A DNA stretch of 6,088 nucleotides from Euzebyaceae bacterium (GTDB lineage: Bacteria; Actinomycetota; Nitriliruptoria; Euzebyales; Egibacteraceae): NCBI GenBank assembly GCA_013696915.1, contig JACCXR010000079.1, positions 1 through 6,088 on the forward strand. The letters are read 5' to 3'. The notes under the pieces are model-generated. The model made no database searches. It saw only the letters and a list, made by a program, of their open reading frames with translations, and was not told the origin of the DNA. Of the stretch, positions 5,054 to 6,088 are shown piece after piece (position 1 is the first letter of the stretch; each line of letters opens with the position of its first letter). A program made the position numbers and the translations under genes.

Positions 5054-5857
5054 GTGCCGGAGGGTCACACGATCCACCGCCTCGCCCGGCTGCACCGCCG
5101 TGCGCTGCGGGGCCGCACCGTCCGCGTCACGTCGCCCCAGGGCCGCTTCGCCGGCGGCGCGGCCCTGCTCGACGGCCGGATCTCAACCGGCGTCGACGCC
5201 TACGGCAAGCACCTGTTCTACCGCTGGTCGGACGGCCCCACCCTGCACGTCCACCTCGGCCTGTACGGCAAGTTCCGCGGCTACGGGGAAGCCGCCCCGC
5301 TGCCGACGGCCGGGACGCGCCTGGCCATGGCCACCGACGACGCGACGCTGCACCTCGCCGGCCCGACGGCCTGCGAGCTGCTCGACCCCGGCGAGGAGCG
5401 CCGGCTGCGGACGCGGCTGGGCCCGGACCCGCTCGGCCGCCGTCCCGACCCCGCGGCATTCCTCGCGAACCTGGCCCGGCGGACCCTGCCGATTGGCGCG
5501 GCGCTGCTCGACCAGCGGGTCGTGGCCGGCATCGGCAACGTCTACCGGTCCGAGCTGCTGTTCCTCTGCCGGATCCACCCCGACCGCCCGGCGCGGTCGT
5601 TGACGGACACCGAGGCCAGCCGGCTGTGGGCGGCGACGGTCGCGCAGCTGCGGGCGGGGGAGCGGGCGGGGCGCATCGTGACCGTCGACCCCGCCGACGT
5701 CGGCCGCGTCCGCGCCTGGGCCCTGCCCGCCGACCAGCGGGTCTACGTCTACAAGCGCGCGGGGCTGCCCTGCCGGCGCTGCGGCACGACCGTCGTCAGC
5801 TGGGAGCTCGCCGCCCGCACGATCTCCGCCTGCCCGACCTGCCAGCCGGCGCCATAG
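5054..5857 (+). CDS. nei: Fpg/Nei-family DNA glycosylase/AP lyase (Nei1-like)
   Basis: This 267-residue protein is a base-excision repair enzyme of the Fpg/Nei family, which removes oxidised bases and cleaves the abasic site. Seen: after Met removal the catalytic N-terminal Pro2-Glu3 in PEGHTIHRLA; the conserved Lys52 in YGKHLF; HVHLGLYGKFR; GPTACELL; the helix-two-turn-helix segment with LLDQRVVAGIGNVYRSELLF (Asn162); and a C-terminal zinc finger, C240-X2-C243-X16-C260-X2-C263, with Arg255 in its beta-hairpin. The PEGHT start and SPQGRFA resemble Mycobacterium Rv2464c (Nei1) more than Fpg. Length is normal. The GTG at 5054 is fixed by the catalytic Pro, which must be residue 2. No Shine-Dalgarno is visible and the gene lies 11 nt after gcvPB, so translation may depend on coupling. 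The same frame is open far upstream through gcvPB, but that part is a GC-rich shadow. Confidence 0.95.
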   Translation: MPEGHTIHRLARLHRRALRGRTVRVTSPQGRFAGGAALLDGRISTGVDAYGKHLFYRWSDGPTLHVHLGLYGKFRGYGEAAPLPTAGTRLAMATDDATLHLAGPTACELLDPGEERRLRTRLGPDPLGRRPDPAAFLANLARRTLPIGAALLDQRVVAGIGNVYRSELLFLCRIHPDRPARSLTDTEASRLWAATVAQLRAGERAGRIVTVDPADVGRVRAWALPADQRVYVYKRAGLPCRRCGTTVVSWELAARTISACPTCQPAP

Positions 5858-5899
5858 GCGACTCCGTCTTTCCGCCGTTCTGCACGGGGGTCGTCGCGT

Positions 5900-5920
5900 G
5901 GCGCGGGATCGCCCGCTGCC
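5900..5920 (+). terminator. Strong hairpin in the convergent spacer
   Basis: GGCGCGGG (5900-5907) pairs with CCCGC-T-GCC (5912-5920), eight base pairs with one bulged T and an ATCG loop. It is 42 nt after the glycosylase stop. An outer CACGGG (5883-5888) and CCCGTG (5919-5924) pair could compete with or extend it. There is no T-tract. It could end transcription from both sides of the convergent gene pair. Confidence 0.4.
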
Positions 5921-5925
5921 CGTGT

Positions 5926-5947
5926 GACGGCCCCCGCTGGAGCCGTC
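5926..5947 (+). terminator. Second hairpin in the convergent spacer
   Basis: GACGGC (5926-5931) pairs perfectly with GCCGTC (5942-5947) around a 10-nt loop. A smaller CCCG/CGGG hairpin follows at 5947-5958. It lies 29 nt beyond the stop codon of the minus-strand gene, a suitable place for that gene's terminator. No T-tract is seen on either strand. Confidence 0.35.
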
Positions 5948-5976
5948 CCGCAGGCGGGTGGCGAGCCCCGCGCTCC

Positions 5977-6088
5977 TCAGCTGGCGCGGCGCTCCAGCCA
6001 GGCGAGCAGCGTCCGCACCCCGTAGCCGGTGCCGCCGGGCGGGAGGTAGTGCGCTGCCAGCTCGGCGGGCGTCCACGCCGGCCCGGCG
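5977..6088 (-). CDS. pepA: Leucyl aminopeptidase (peptidase M17), C-terminal end only
   Basis: On the minus strand an open frame enters from the window edge and stops at 5979-5977 (TGA), encoding 36 residues. It reads AGPAWT near the edge, then PPGGTGYGVRTLLAWLE. This corresponds to the last part of the M17 catalytic domain, usually 'HLDIAG-A' followed by 'GATG/GGTG-GVRTL' and a short closing helix. M17 enzymes are cytoplasmic, hexameric, two-metal aminopeptidases; the metal ligands lie outside this fragment. The gene converges on the glycosylase gene across a 119-bp spacer. The family call rests on a short but characteristic stretch. Confidence 0.8.
   Translation of the reverse strand, partial: AGPAWTPAELAAHYLPPGGTGYGVRTLLAWLERRAS

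Noticed and set aside
5183..6076. Minus-strand open frame of 297 codons across nei and the spacer
   Set aside because: It overlaps a recognised glycosylase on the other strand and is not in the aminopeptidase frame that ends at 5977. No domain is recognisable.

Overview
The window is a compact, very GC-rich (clearly above 70% by eye) bacterial chromosome segment. The gene content points to an Actinomycetota genome. A DUF151 'bifunctional nuclease' gene sits next to a MerR regulator that closely resembles mycobacterial Rv1829 and Rv1830, followed by glycine decarboxylase, as in the Rv1827-Rv1832 region of Mycobacterium. Glycine decarboxylase is split here into two subunits (GcvPA and GcvPB), whereas mycobacteria and many other actinobacteria carry one fused protein. 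That suggests a less-studied actinobacterial class, but the exact lineage cannot be settled from this window.

Layout, left to right: (1) the last 29 codons of an unidentified gene (+). (2) A hypoxanthine-phosphoribosyltransferase-fold gene (132-722, +), possibly leaderless, in which several residues that normally hold the purine base are replaced. (3) A DUF151 gene (766-1239, +), whose promoter lies in the 3' end of the preceding gene. (4) A Rv1830/ResR-like MerR regulator (1398-1916, +) with its own promoter and an AT-rich dyad in its leader. (5) A hairpin, a -10 element and a structured leader of about 90 nt before gcvPA. (6) gcvPA (2052-3431), gcvPB (3435-5042) and a Fpg/Nei-family DNA glycosylase (5054-5857), all + and 3 and 11 nt apart, so probably one transcript. 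(7) A convergent spacer of about 120 bp with several hairpins. (8) The C-terminal end of a leucyl aminopeptidase (M17) gene on the minus strand, cut by the window edge.

GcvPA and GcvPB form the P-protein (PLP-dependent decarboxylase) of the glycine cleavage system. GcvT and GcvH, which it needs, are not in the window. The glycosylase downstream is a base-excision repair enzyme with no obvious functional link to glycine cleavage.

No mobile element, CRISPR array, tRNA or rRNA was seen. The points most worth a second look are the altered base pocket of the HPRT-like protein, the 15-bp tandem repeat that adds a Gly/Ala tail to GcvPB, and the competing hairpins in the gcvPA leader.
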